Positions 24,640 through 36,310 of a DNA stretch of 64,000 bases are shown here, piece after piece. The DNA comes from Torreya grandis (Eukaryota > Streptophyta > Pinopsida > Cupressales > Taxaceae): NCBI GenBank assembly GCA_037957365.1, contig JARHVA010000224.1, positions 4,375,501 to 4,439,500 of the forward strand. The letters are read 5' to 3'. Position 1 is the first letter of the stretch; every line of letters starts with the position of its first letter. Under the pieces are notes generated by a model. The model ran no database searches. It was not told the DNA's origin and worked only from the letters and a program-made list of their open reading frames with translations. Both the position numbers and the translations under genes were made by a program.

Positions 24640-27600
24640 CAAAAGAACTTAAAATTATACATATTAAATATTATTAATATAATTTAAAAATAAAAAATAA
24701 AAATAAATAAATTAAATTGTTAACATTAAATAAACATTAAATAAAAAGGAAAACTTGTTTTAAAACATCGGTTACTCATTTTTACCGACTCATAACATAG
24801 CACAATCTTACAATTTCCATGGTGATTCACTTTTATTATTTTTTGTGAATGTAAAATCAAATTTAAACTTGATACAGAATTAATGAAAAATTGAAATGAT
24901 TGCAGCACCAAGATAATGTTTTAAATGAAGCACCAACCAATTAAATAAATTATATTAACTTACACTTCTAGTGTTACGTTCAATTAATAATTTTGAACTA
25001 AAAGAATTATTTAATTGTATATGGTTTTTTATGAAGTTTAATAAATTAGAAACATATAAATTTATTAGTGTTCACACATTTAAATTTATTAGTGATCACA
25101 TATATTCTATAAAAAAAAGAATTAATTATTTGAAATGATTGTTTATATTAATTGTTGTATTTAACAATTTTTTAAATTACAATTAATTAAAAATAAAATA
25201 ATGTAAGATTTTTTATTTTTAATTTATATTAAATTAAAAATTTAAATTCAAAATTAATATATTAAAAAATTAAATTATTATATATTAAATTAATAATAAA
25301 ATATATTTATATTATATATATTTAATATATATAATACTTTGTATAATATATTTTAAAAAAATAATTAAAAATATATTTTTTAAACATGTATGAGATCTAG
25401 AATGATTATTTAAAGATAAGATATAGCTAGTAAAAAAGTTACATAAAAATTAATATTTTTTTTCCTTAAAACGATTCATTAATTTAAAATTTAAATTAAT
25501 TTCTAAATTTTTCAATTAAAATAATTCATTTATTTATTTTTATTCATTTATAAATCATATTAATTAATTACAGATGCTCCAATTTATTAGTCAACCAAAA
25601 AAAAATTAGGTGCATGATGCCTGAGATTGAAAAAAACTAAAACTAATTAAAATGAAGTGCATCTCGAAATAAATTTGAAGCGGACTTGTCAGTGTATCCG
25701 ATACTACGGCTTTGAATGTAAGGCGAGTTTCTATTTTTTAACGATTTTATATCCTACAAATTTAATAACTTTTTCTCACGTAATCAGAGAAGCTTTCTCT
25801 GATACTTGCAAATTGCAATATTAATTATTTGCCTCTATACGAGAAGTAGCTTATAAAAGCCCTTATAAGACTCTATTTGATGTTCATGCTACTACATTAA
25901 TAGTGCCTTTTTCCAGAAATGCCATATTTTATAATCATACTTATCATATGAGTTGCGCAATGTTCCCTAACTAGTTCACATTTATAATGATGCACTCATC
26001 AAAAGTATTATCTTATATATTTTTATCGACAGATCTTTAGGTCAAATTTGACGTTCCTTTACATTTATACACTAGATTAATAAATTTTAAATGATAAAAA
26101 TTTGATTATTTTGTATTTTTTATAGTATAGAATGACAAAAATATTTATTTTATATTTTTATATTATAGAATTATACTTAAAAGTTTTATAAACTTATTTA
26201 AACCTAGAATATATATATATATACACACACACATTCTCTTGTTTGTCATAATTTTCATATGTTCCATTAGTTATTTTATTATTATTATCAATTTATTATG
26301 TTGATAGATATTTGTTTATTGTATTGAGTTTTACATTTTGCGTTTGATTGATGGTTTATAATAGATGTTAGAAGATGAATATAACTATATTTATTTATTT
26401 CTAACATGTAACATGTATTGGCATTGTTGTGTCACAAAGCTTGAAGGTTGCCGATAAAGATGCATTGCCCTACTAACGATTGGGTAGAAGATACAAACTA
26501 GTGAGTGGTAAATAAATTGAACCAAACTTTTCTATGATGGCAGTCGGATATTTATCTTAATGTGTTATACACCATTAATTATTTGTGTACTAGACTTTAA
26601 TGTGTATGTAGGAATGTAAATGTTCATTTGATATATTGTTAACTAAAACTAATGATGGTTTAAACAAAACACACATGCACGCGCGCGCGCGTACACACAC
26701 ACACACAAGCTCATCATCTATGAAATAAAGTTTGATATTGCATTAAGTGTAAGTTTGATTGAGGATTTTGAACTATTAAAATTTATAGATACATTTTACA
26801 AATTTAGATATGATGTCTAGTGGTCAAATTCATAAATAATTTCTAGTTAGGGTTACCATTTGACTAAGGTAGGATATGCCCTATGATTAACACACAAAAA
26901 ATGGTTGTGTCTAATTTTTTAAAATTATTATTATGTTGTTTAACGGCATGGAATCAATGGATTCTTGTAAGAAAAGATATGTTATTATTCTTTTTTTAGA
27001 TGGTAATTATATCATGTAAACACTGTTAATTGTATTTATTTTTCATATTTAACGAAACACTGATTTTGATTATTTAATGAGAGAATGAAGCATTGGTGTT
27101 TTGATAGCTCAATGTGCAAAGACTAAAGACTAGAAATGAATTTATTATCACCTAAGTTAAGCTCGAATAAATGTATGTGCATGAATGGGTTTCAGTGGAA
27201 AACATATGCAGATAGTAAGACATATTAGGATCACGTTCTTTACAATTATCTAGATTGTAAGTTTAATAAAGTAATATAATGTATCAAACTAACATTTATT
27301 ATAAATTACTATATGGGTTGTTCATAGTTATTTGTGCCTACTCAGTACATTTCATATTATCATAAACATCTATATAGGATTTTAAGATCGTGATTTCATT
27401 TTACTAAATTCATATTTATCATTTGAAGTTGTTTCATGGTAAATTACATGGACAAGTTCCAGTTGGGGTGAACATTAGATCAATGTAGGATATGTCCTTT
27501 GAATAGCACAAATAATTGACCATGTTTTCATCAATTTTGATTGTGTTATGGTGTTAAATGTCATGTAATTTTTGGATTATTTTATGTAGAGATTTATGTT

Positions 27601-27680
27601 GTTTGATGGCATGGAATCATGAGCCTCATGTAAATAAAACATTTTTATGATCTAAAATTAAATGACTTTATATTTAGATA
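24640..27680 (+). repeat. Dispersed repeat unit, copy B
   Basis: Core landmarks are 'ctttgaatgtaaggcgagt' at 25709 and 'ttgcaatattaatt' at 25812. Then come 'atgctactacattaatagtg' at ~25885 and 'ttcacatttataatgatgca' at ~25977. Downstream, ~1.6 kb align with D and E, including 'tgaaataaagtttgat', 'aaggtaggatatg' and 'atgttgtttaacggcatgg'. Within B the segment around 26745-27050 recurs at 27420-27680, offset ~614 bp. There is no open frame of note. Confidence 0.75.
26670..26707. repeat. (AC)(GC)n(AC)n alternating tract
   Basis: An alternating purine-pyrimidine run with a central stretch of five GC dinucleotides flanked by AC dinucleotides. A second Z-DNA-prone tract, like the one at 12395. Confidence 0.9.
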
Positions 27681-29814
27681 GAACATATTAATATAACAAA
27701 AATGTGATGCACATCACTGTAATTGATTCACAATAGCATCAACATGAAAAACCACATGAATTGTGCCCTCTATATCAATTCAATATCTCAACAGATATGA
27801 AACTATTATTTTTAATACAACAAAAGGTCATCACCCATCTCCAAATGGGGAAGAATTGCCATACGACCACAACTTTGTCAATATGTGGCTATATCATCTG
27901 AGATAAATCTTACAAAGTTTATTAGGGTAGATCAAGGTGAGAAAAATCAATCTATGCATCCACATTTTCCATAAAGGAAAGTCATTATAATAAATCCAAC
28001 ACTAACCTAACCTGCCAAATATTGGGATTCATCACATCAACATTTCAATCATTAATAATGAATATAGATGAAAAAACATAAAAAATTAATTAAATGTAAT
28101 TAAGTCAATAATAATAAGAAATTTAACAACAGAAAATTCAAAAAAATAATTAAAAGTGTAAATTATCACAACAAAAATAAGGTCCCCAAAACCCATAATA
28201 ATGCGAGATCAAAGAGTTGTCAAAACATGTAGCACATAAAATAAATGAGTATGATTATATATATTAGATACTTTAACCACATAAGAGATAATATCCCTAA
28301 AAACAATAGTATGGGACATAAACACCTCTCCCACACTATGATGGAGGCCTCTATGATACATAGTAATATTGCTAATGAACCCAACATAACTAATGGATTT
28401 AAAGTTACAGTCTTCTTCTTCAACAACCTACCCAAATAAATCATAGTAAATGGAAAATAAAAATAAGAAAAATAAGTATCCTATAAATTAAAAATAATCT
28501 AATGACTATTTAAAAATTGACAAATCCACAAGGGATATTGCCAATACATTATATCATATATAAATATTAAAATTTTAAAAGGGAATAAAATTAAATGCAA
28601 TGAAGAAAAATTCATAATAACATTTCACAAGTTTGTATGAAATCAAAATATTAAACAATGGAAAGACACATCAAATAATAAATATGTATGTAGTTAAAAT
28701 ATCGAACAAAAGAAAGATCAATCAAACAATTAGACCTCACCTCCTACACAATAGTAGGCTGCCAAGTTTCTTTCATAAATTTCTGTGTCTTATACTAACT
28801 TTACATACATCTATCGAATATTTCAATATTTTCCCTTTTTAAGGGAGTTGTAATGACAATATTCAACCTTGCATTAAAATATGAGGGTATATCATGCACT
28901 TACAAGGTTGTAAACACAATATATAATTATTTCCTCAACCTAACTAGGTTATGTGCATACTCAAACATGGTTGCAAAAGGATTTTATGCAATCTTTTTGT
29001 GTAGTTCTTCCCATCTTTGAAATCATGTGGTTTTAATTATTATAGGTTGTGTAAGTCATAAAGCAGAAAAATAACAATTTAAGGTTTTTTTTTTTTTTTT
29101 TTTTTTTTTGTTTCAGTTACAAGGGTCTTTATTTACTCAATGAAAAATCCAAAATTTGATTAAAATTTTAAGAGTATTTCAAATTTAAAAGAAGTTTTAT
29201 GTTATTCTATCGAGAGTTTCTTTTTTAAATTAGGACCATCACATATTTTCCAAATCCATATCATTTTTGCAATATTCACTATTAACATGTCATATGCATA
29301 TCTTTTAATTAAAAAAATCTCTAAAGGTCAATAGAGTTTGACCACACTTTCATGATTTATTATAAAACTTATTACAAAATTTGTCCTTAATTATTTTAAT
29401 TGATTAACTTAGTTATAATTTTGAAAAGCGAATAAATCTAATACTCAACAAACACATTCACCAAAACTTTACACATGATCACAATAATGAATATTGTGAA
29501 TTCATCCACCATTAATCCATTCAAATTCATATGGAAGGGGTACTAAATTGGCCTCGTTTTAACCACAAAAATTTGTCTCAAAAGTTTTTGGAAGGAAAGA
29601 AAATAGGGGGAGCCACATGCTTTCACAATGACCTTGAAAATATGTCAAATATATTAAGACATGAAAAGTTTGATTTTGTTGTATGGTCAACAATTTTTTT
29701 TTTGTTTTCCCAATACCATAAAAAAACTAGATTAGTTTGTTATGAAGTGGAAAAATATGATTGGAAAGACCTTTTTTATTATTCATTTTTTAAGCAATAT
29801 TTTAAGATGAAAAA
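27681..29814. other. Spacer, unassigned
   Basis: Open frames on both strands at 28220-28444 overlap each other and have no recognised domain. A + frame of 97 codons (29531-29824) is readable but unassigned and ends at the left edge of block C. A run of about 25 T lies at 29085-29109. Confidence 0.4.
29085..29109. repeat. Poly(T) run
   Basis: About 25 consecutive T. It might be the reverse of a retroposon poly(A) tail, but no adjacent element was recognised. Confidence 0.9.
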
Positions 29815-29969
29815 AAAAATTTAAACAAAAAAAACCATATGTTAAATAATTAAGTTCACTTTCAAATTTAGAAAATTTACAATTAATATTATAAAATAAA
29901 ATAAATAATAATAAATAATTTTAAAATAGAAATAAAGAGTTAAAAATATGTTCCCATGTTAATATGAAT

Positions 29970-30136
29970 AAATGAAAGAATTAAAAATATATTCACATAT
30001 TAATATCATGTATAAGTGTAATGTATAATGCTACAATGTTTTATGTTCATGTTCACATTCAAAGATTTTTGTTAGGTTTCTTTATTTTTTTTATATTATA
30101 AATTTTATTTTTAAAATTAAATATATTAAAAAAAAA

Positions 30137-30184
<48 letters not shown>

Positions 30185-30353
30185 GAAAGAAATAAAAATA
30201 TATTCACATGTTAATATCATGAATAAGTGTAATGTATAATGCTACAATGTTTTATGTTCATGTTCATGTTCACATTCAAAATTTTTTGTTAAGTTTCTTT
30301 ATTTTTTTTATATTATAAATTTTATTTTTAAAATTATATATATATATATATAT
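29970..30353. repeat. ~211-bp tandem duplication within copy C
   Basis: 'aaatgaaagaa.taaaaatat' begins both copies, at 29970 and 30181. Both run through 'gctacaatgttttatgttc' and 'atattataaattttattttt', and each ends in an AT microsatellite. Only one copy exists in block A, so this duplication followed the A/C split. Confidence 0.9.
30142..30181. repeat. (AT)n microsatellite
   Basis: About 20 AT dinucleotides at the junction of the two 211-bp copies. A shorter tract (30335-30353) ends the second copy. Confidence 0.95.
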
Positions 30354-31337
30354 AAAAGTTGTAGAAGTCTCCTTTTATTTGAGACATAGTTATGGGTTCT
30401 ATTTTCTTAGTTTTCAATTTTAATTATTCTTGTGAATAATATAAATCTTCTTTCATTTGAAGCATGATTATATGTTCCACTTCCTCAACACCAATAGGAA
30501 TTTTTATTTCCAAACTTGAAAACCAGCTGATTACAATTAATGTATAGAATTTATTTCTACTAAATGATTACATAGTTACTTTTAAAAAAATTAAAATTAT
30601 ACATACTATAAATTATTTTATATATTATCATAGGATAGGAAAAATTTGAATATAAAGCTAAATAATATAAAAAATATTAGTGCTTCTAAAACATCGTTCT
30701 TCTATTTATTTTAAGAAATCAATAACATAAACAATCTTATAATTTCAATGATGATTTAAAAAATTACTCTTTTGTGTGTTTTAAGAACAAGTTCAATAGG
30801 CTCTAAAAGCATCTAGACTTATTGTTGTTTATGTACCTTTTGAAAATGAAGGTTTAATTTTTATTTTTTTTAATGAATTGTTTTAAAAATAAAGGTTTAA
30901 TATTTTGAATGGATTGTTTATATTAATTATTGTATTTAATATTTTTTAAAAATTTATATTTGATATAAAATTAAATAATGTAAAAAAATGTTTGTTATTA
31001 ATTTTATTAATTTAAATATTAGATTAGTAAATTATAAATATTTGTTATACATATTATATTAATATTTAAATATATATACTAATTTAAAATATAATTTATT
31101 TATAAAATATTATATTAAAAAAATTAATATTAATAATATTTTTATCTTTAATCTGAATAATATTTGTATTTTTAATATTTAAAAAATGTAGGTTTATCTT
31201 TAATTCAAACAATATTTTTATATTAAATATTGTTTTTAATATATACAAGATTAAAGTTGACTATTTAAAGATAAGATATAATTAGTAAAATTAAAGATAT
31301 ACAAAAATAAATAAAAATAATATCTTTAAATTTAAAC

Positions 31338-31340
<3 letters not shown>

Positions 31341-31394
<54 letters not shown>
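31341..31394. repeat. (AT)n microsatellite, long
   Basis: About 26 AT dinucleotides in copy C. Confidence 0.95.
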
Positions 31395-31397
<3 letters not shown>

Positions 31398-31443
31398 CAA
31401 TAAATAGTTTAAAATATATATATTTTTTATAAAATATTTTATT

Positions 31444-31452
<9 letters not shown>

Positions 31453-31485
<33 letters not shown>
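31453..31485. repeat. (AT)n microsatellite
   Basis: About 16 AT dinucleotides, 60 bp from the previous tract. Confidence 0.95.
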
Positions 31486-31489
<4 letters not shown>

Positions 31490-32372
31490 GATCATTAAAT
31501 TTAAGATATAATTAATTTAAAAAGATTATATAGAAATAAATAATTTAATTTTTAAAAAACAATTTAAATTAGTCATGATTTCTCCCACTTATTAAAGGTA
31601 GGATATATTTATTTTTATATAATTTATTATAAAAAATATATAACTAATAAGATCATTTAAAATGCAAGATAGACATCATTTATTTTTGTATAATTTATAA
31701 AAAAATTAATATACATACATGAAGCCATCGAAAATGAAAGGTAGACATCTTAATGTATCCTGTATGCGGGTTTGAATGTAAGGTGAGTTTCTTTTCTACC
31801 CTTAAAAAAAAAAAACTATAGAATTAACAACCTTTTATCTATACGTAACTTGAAGTTTTCTTTACTAATTGCAATATTAATTCTTTGTCCTCAATAAGCG
31901 GAGTTTAATACTATGCATTAGTGGAGTATATTATGTATCATACATATTAAATGAGTTGTGCAGTACTTCCTAGCTGGTTCACATTTTCAATGTTGCATTC
32001 GAAAAAATATTATCGTATATTTTTTAATCAAAGATATTTTAGTTTCTTTATGTTATAGAGTGAAAAAGATATTTTAGTACAACTTAATTAAATAAATATT
32101 TTTATATTTAAAGTTTTATAAATTTACTCAAACAAAATAAATTAATTATATTGATATGCATTTTACCATAGCATATGGGGTGGCATTGAGCTGTAATATA
32201 GTGGGTGTTTATTTTTAATTATAAATTCTAGTTTGGCATTTATTTTATTGTTATTTAAAAAATTTATTTGAAAATAATGGACTAACATCATTATACTATA
32301 TTAAATATAATTTTATGAACAAACAATATTACAAGTTAAAACTTAATTGAAATTATTGTACCATATTAATAT

Positions 32373-32386
32373 TTATTGAAAATATA
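32373..32386. repeat. Target-site duplication, left copy
   Basis: 'ttattgaaaatata', matching the right copy at 33109-33122 with one change (a to c). Block A has this sequence once. Confidence 0.8.
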
Positions 32387-33108
32387 TATATATTTTTTAA
32401 AAAAAGGGGTAAAAATAATATTAATAAGTAAAGAAAAGTATTACAAGAAGAACGGGGGCCAGAAACCCCTAGAAGAAAGCAGCAAAAACTGAGAAACTAG
32501 GCACACGCCCAATTAGACAATATTATGAACCTCCCTATCAGCCTCCAGAATTCTTTCCAAATCAAAACACAACGTCGGGGAGAGAGACCCCCAATCCTCA
32601 ATGTTTCCACCATCTAAATGGTCAGACACCCATTTAGCCAAAAAAATCACTGCCTTGTTTCATTCTCGTGGAATGTGAGCAAAAGTAACGCTATCCATAA
32701 GTGAGCAAATCCGCAAAATCTATTGCACAATCAGAGATAGTTGCCAATTGACGTCCACCACTTTCCTCTTAATGAGCAAGTTAATCAAGACTTGAGAGTC
32801 TGATTCGTAGATAATCCTACGTCAACCTAACGCCTAGGCCTTCTCAAGGGCATAAAGAATGGCCTGACCTTCCATCATGTTAATGGTTTGCAGCCCCTCA
32901 GGAACCACAAAAAGAAAAATCACCATACCTTCAGAATCACTTCCTATCCCTCTAGTACCCGCGGGTCCCGGATTACCTCTGGAGGAACCATCCGTATTGA
33001 TCTTGAGAATCCCACTAGGGGGCGTTGCCACTGACCAGCCCTGAGAATCTGCTCCTTGACCTGCTTGCTCCTCCTGACACACGTTGACTTACCAGTTAAC
33101 TGCTAGAA
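32387..33108 (-). mobile_element. 5'-truncated LINE (RNase H and 3' end)
   Basis: Minus-strand sequence encodes the end of a plant L1 ORF2. At 33082-32834 is an open frame with L-K-I-N-T-D-G-S-S-R-G-N-P-G, the RNase H start with its first catalytic Asp, then M-E-G-Q-A-I-L-Y-A-L. Broken continuations include D-S-Q-V-L-I-N and A-H-I-P-R-E, with A-K-W near 32640. The 3' end, 'ttttacccctttttttt' read on the minus strand, matches that of the large LINE at 44936. The element is flanked by 'ttattgaaaatata' (32373-32386) and 'ttattgacaatata' (33109-33122), and block A shows the uninterrupted site near 20068. Truncation at the 5' end is the normal outcome of target-primed reverse transcription. Confidence 0.9.
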
Positions 33109-33122
33109 TTATTGACAATATA
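33109..33122. repeat. Target-site duplication, right copy
   Basis: 'ttattgacaatata', the partner of 32373-32386. Confidence 0.8.
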
Positions 33123-33139
33123 ATTTTATTAGTAGACAT

Positions 33140-33614
33140 TGTTACAGATTAATAAATAAAAATTTATATATTTAATTTTAGCTCACCCTTCACTCTTACA
33201 CATTAATTATTATCAGGGTTGAGTCCACATTCAAAATACATCAAATACACAAGCCGAGTGATTACACGAACAAAGTAAGTACATACCACAAAGTAGATAA
33301 AAATAAAATGAAGTAATAATGTGAAAATATTGCACAAGATTAAATAAGAGTCAAAATTCAAACTTATATTAACAAATCTCACAAATGTGAGAAGAGTAAA
33401 TATGAGACTGTTGAGTAATTCCTCCACAAAAGGTAGTCAACAAACATTCAAATAGAATAGTAAATCCTCCACAAAAGGTAGTTTATATGGTCAAGAATAG
33501 AGGAGTAACTCCCATACCCCAAACACTTGATCAAGAGAGTCACTTCCTAGTCACATGGTCAACCTGCACACATAAGCAAGCGTTTCCATAAAAGTAGAAA
33601 AACTCCAATGGAGG

Positions 33615-33669
<55 letters not shown>

Positions 33670-33690
33670 GGGAAAAAAATAAAAAAACCC
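33140..33690 (-). mobile_element. Copia 3' LTR (element 2, paralogue of element 1)
   Basis: Starts 'tgttac' at 33140 and aligns with 20095-20610, including the flank to its left. It therefore descends from the same insertion by duplication of the segment, not from an independent insertion. An AT tract has expanded inside its right part (33617-33665). Confidence 0.65.
33617..33665. repeat. (AT)n microsatellite, long
   Basis: About 24 AT dinucleotides, absent at the matching place in element 1. Confidence 0.95.
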
Positions 33691-34099
33691 TATTTTAACA
33701 CCCTACCCCATTCCCCCACCCCTCGGCCCCCCAATCACAACTTAGGTGGGCAATATCAAAAAAAAAGGTCTTGCCATCTAGGCCTGATGAAGTCCCCTTG
33801 TATAAAGCAATCTTTCATAAAGTAGAAAAAAGGATAAAATTCATAGGAAATACTCTCCTCTCACCTCCCCATATATATATATATATATATGAAAAAAAAT
33901 AAAAACCCTATTTTAACACCCTACCCCATTCGCCCACCCACCCGCCCCCCCAATCACAACATAGGTGGGCAATGTTAAAAAAAAAGGTCTTGGAATCTAG
34001 GCCTGATGAAGTCCCCATGTATAAAGCAATCTCTCATAAAGTAGAAAAAAGGATAAAATTCATAGGAAATACTCTCCTCTCACTTCCTGCCCGCCCCCC
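33669..34099. repeat. ~219-bp tandem duplication at the copia polypurine tract
   Basis: The segment beginning 'ccctattttaacaccctacc' occurs at 33688 and again at 33906. Each is followed by a pyrimidine-rich run, 'aggcctgatgaagtcccc' and 'cataggaaatactctcctct'. A short AT tract (33871-33890) separates the copies. Element 1 has one copy only, so this duplication is specific to block C. Confidence 0.9.
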
Positions 34100-34139
34100 A
34101 CCCCAAAAAAAAGTGAGGAACAAAAAAAAGAGAGGCTAG

Positions 34140-35510
34140 AAGCCCCCATAAGAGATGGTGTTTCGATGTCCAAAACCTCAACAAGAGCTCGTAAGTGAGG
34201 ATACTTTCTCTTTGTGACAGGTTTGGTGAAAATGTCTACATTTTGGTTTGTTATCTAGAAATATCTCAGAGCAATGATGTTCCCATTAGTGAGCTCTTTG
34301 ATGAGATGTATGTGAATATCTATATGTTTTGTCTATTGATGTTGGACCCGATTCTTGTAAATCTGAATGGTGCTGTAATTATTACATTGAATGATGGTAG
34401 GTTTTCTGAACTAAATATCAAACTTTATGAGAATCCCCTGAAGTTAGATGGACTTAGTGGAAGAATAGACATCCCTTTTATACTTTACCTTAGTATATGA
34501 TAAATCAATAGCATTATACTTAATATTTGACCAACTAATCGAACTTGAACCAATGGAGAAACTATAACTTGAAACAGACTTGTGATTCAGAATATTGTTA
34601 ACAATGTTTGAGTTAGTATAACCAATCAAGTCAATGTCAGTTTTATCTCTGTATTGAATCTCTAATCTATGTGTGCCTTGAATGTAGTGAAATATCATTT
34701 TATCTTCTTTCTAGTGTAACTCATGGAGTTCTTGTATGAATCTAGAGACTAGGCCCACTTCATATGATATGTCAGTTCTAGTATGTTTCAAGTAGATACG
34801 GCTACCTAGAAGTTGTCAATACAAGATAACATAAACCAAAGGTGAAATATAAGCTTCCTCAAACTTAGCTCCAAATAGAAAGTAAGTCATAGTTGGATTA
34901 AAATTAGCCATGTTAAACTAATCAAGTAGATCGAAAGCATACTTAAGTTATGCAAGAGTAATCTCTGAGTTGCACTGAGAAATATAAATCCCAAGGAAGT
35001 AGTATAACAAGCCCAATTTTGTCATGGAAAATTTATCTTAAAGGTCCCTTTTCACCATTTTAATGGATAAAAAAGAGCTACTAATGATTAAAATATCATC
35101 AACATAAACAACAAGACAAGAACAAATCATCCTACCATAATAGATAGATGTTCAGATTTGAATGACATCTAGTGGATCCTCTTAAAAGAACAAAGGATTC
35201 CATCTTGGCATACCAAGATCTAGGGATGTATTTGAGGCCATAAATGGGTTTCTAGAGTTGGCATACAAAGAAACAATCCTTAGAAAATCATAAAGTCTCC
35301 TCCTCAAGATCACCGTGAAGACACTCTTCACATCCATTTGATGAACATCCCTATGTTTTTTTGTGGAAATAGAAAGTGTGAGTTCAACAAAGTTAATTTT
35401 GGTGACTAGTGAAAAGGATAATGTGTAGTTGATGTCATCCATCTATGAGAAACCTTTGGTGACCAACTATGCATTAAACCTAACAATGGTCCCATCTGCT
35501 ACAGACTTGG
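34140..35510 (-). pseudogene. Ty1/copia reverse transcriptase-RNase H remnant (element 2)
   Basis: Paralogue of 20870-22160. Minus-strand pieces include D-D-I-N-Y-T-L-S-F-S and H-R-D-V-H-Q-M-D-V-K-S (35442-35320), the RT N-terminal region. An intact V-V-Y-V-D-D-I-L-I catalytic motif lies near 35080. The RNase H start H-Y-I-Q-G-T-H-R-L-E with D-L-I-G-Y-T-N-S lies at 34698-34610, and a degraded C-terminus extends to about 34140. Multiple stops and frameshifts interrupt it. No gag, protease or integrase remains. Its catalytic motif is better preserved than that of element 1. Confidence 0.9.
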
Positions 35511-35584
35511 TCCGATATATCCCTCTACATTAAACCTACTCCTCATGCATGGTATAATCCTACTCAGGAATACCTGATGCCTCT

Positions 35585-35585
<1 letters not shown>

Positions 35586-35668
<83 letters not shown>
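35586..35668. repeat. (AT)n microsatellite, longest in window
   Basis: About 41 AT dinucleotides. The Ile-Tyr-repeat open frame on the minus strand across it is an artefact. Confidence 0.95.
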
Positions 35669-35671
<3 letters not shown>

Positions 35672-35689
35672 GTAGAGGCAATAAAGCTT

Positions 35690-36310
35690 ATGGTCCCCTC
35701 TGAAAATTATACCCTCATGGCCTTACTGATGTGAATTATTTGGTACACTAATAGGAGATTAAATGAAAGTGATGGAACACTTAGAACATTATTGAATGAA
35801 TGTTCCTCCTCTATTTCAACAAATCCTCTCCTTGTAACTTCTATTGAAGTGTCATCATCCAATGTGATAGAAGACACACGACAAGGCTATAAGGAAGAAA
35901 ACTCAACTTGTGAAGAGGCCATGTGGTGGGAAGCACTTGAGTGAATAGCACATGAATATGTTGGAGCCACAACTGCTACAAGAGCCTCACCTTTTTCTTT
36001 CAATTTACCTTTGCCTTTTGCTTTAGAAGAATATTGAGTTGATCAATTTTGTTTGATAGACTCAGAAACACCAATGTTGTTATTTTAGAGAAAAATGAGT
36101 TAGGTGATCAATTTGTTTCTTCATAAATGTCAAACGCTGAGGTTAAATGTGATTTACCATGTCTCAATCTCAATTGATTGGGAATTATATATGCCATTGA
36201 ATATTTATGAACATCAAAAGTTGCAAGTCAACATGATCTTGCCACCTACCTCAATCTTGGGGCGTCAAAATCTTGGGAATTTTGAATACTTCATTGAAAA
36301 CAATTAGTTG
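35690..36310 (+). other. Unassigned, partly coding-like segment
   Basis: A + frame from about 35760 to 35951 is readable, with S-S-I-S-T-N-P and E-E-A-M-W-W-E-A-L-E before a stop. A separate 67-codon frame lies at 36104-36307. The run of acidic and Ser-rich codons followed by 'EAMWWEALE' recalls the linker that precedes RT in copia pol, but it would be on the opposite strand to the neighbouring element. I leave it unassigned. Confidence 0.3.

Larger units (their letters stand above)
29815..33139 (+). repeat. Dispersed repeat unit, copy C
   Basis: Aligns with copy A along its whole length. Shared landmarks include 'gtaatgtataatg' / 'gttaggtatagtt' near the left end and 'aacttgaaaaccagc.gatta' at ~30515 (17745 in A). 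Others are 'gtttgaatgtaaggtgagt' at 31769 and 'gcaatattaattctttg' at 31871. C differs from A by an extra ~211-bp tandem duplication, several expanded AT tracts and a LINE insertion at 32387-33108. Confidence 0.8.

Noticed and set aside
28220..28444. Overlapping open frames on both strands
   Set aside because: No motif on either strand, and the overlap suggests chance absence of stops.
35499..35681. Ile-Tyr repeat open frame
   Set aside because: Direct translation of an AT microsatellite. The same applies to frames at 14045-14227 and 13267-13476.
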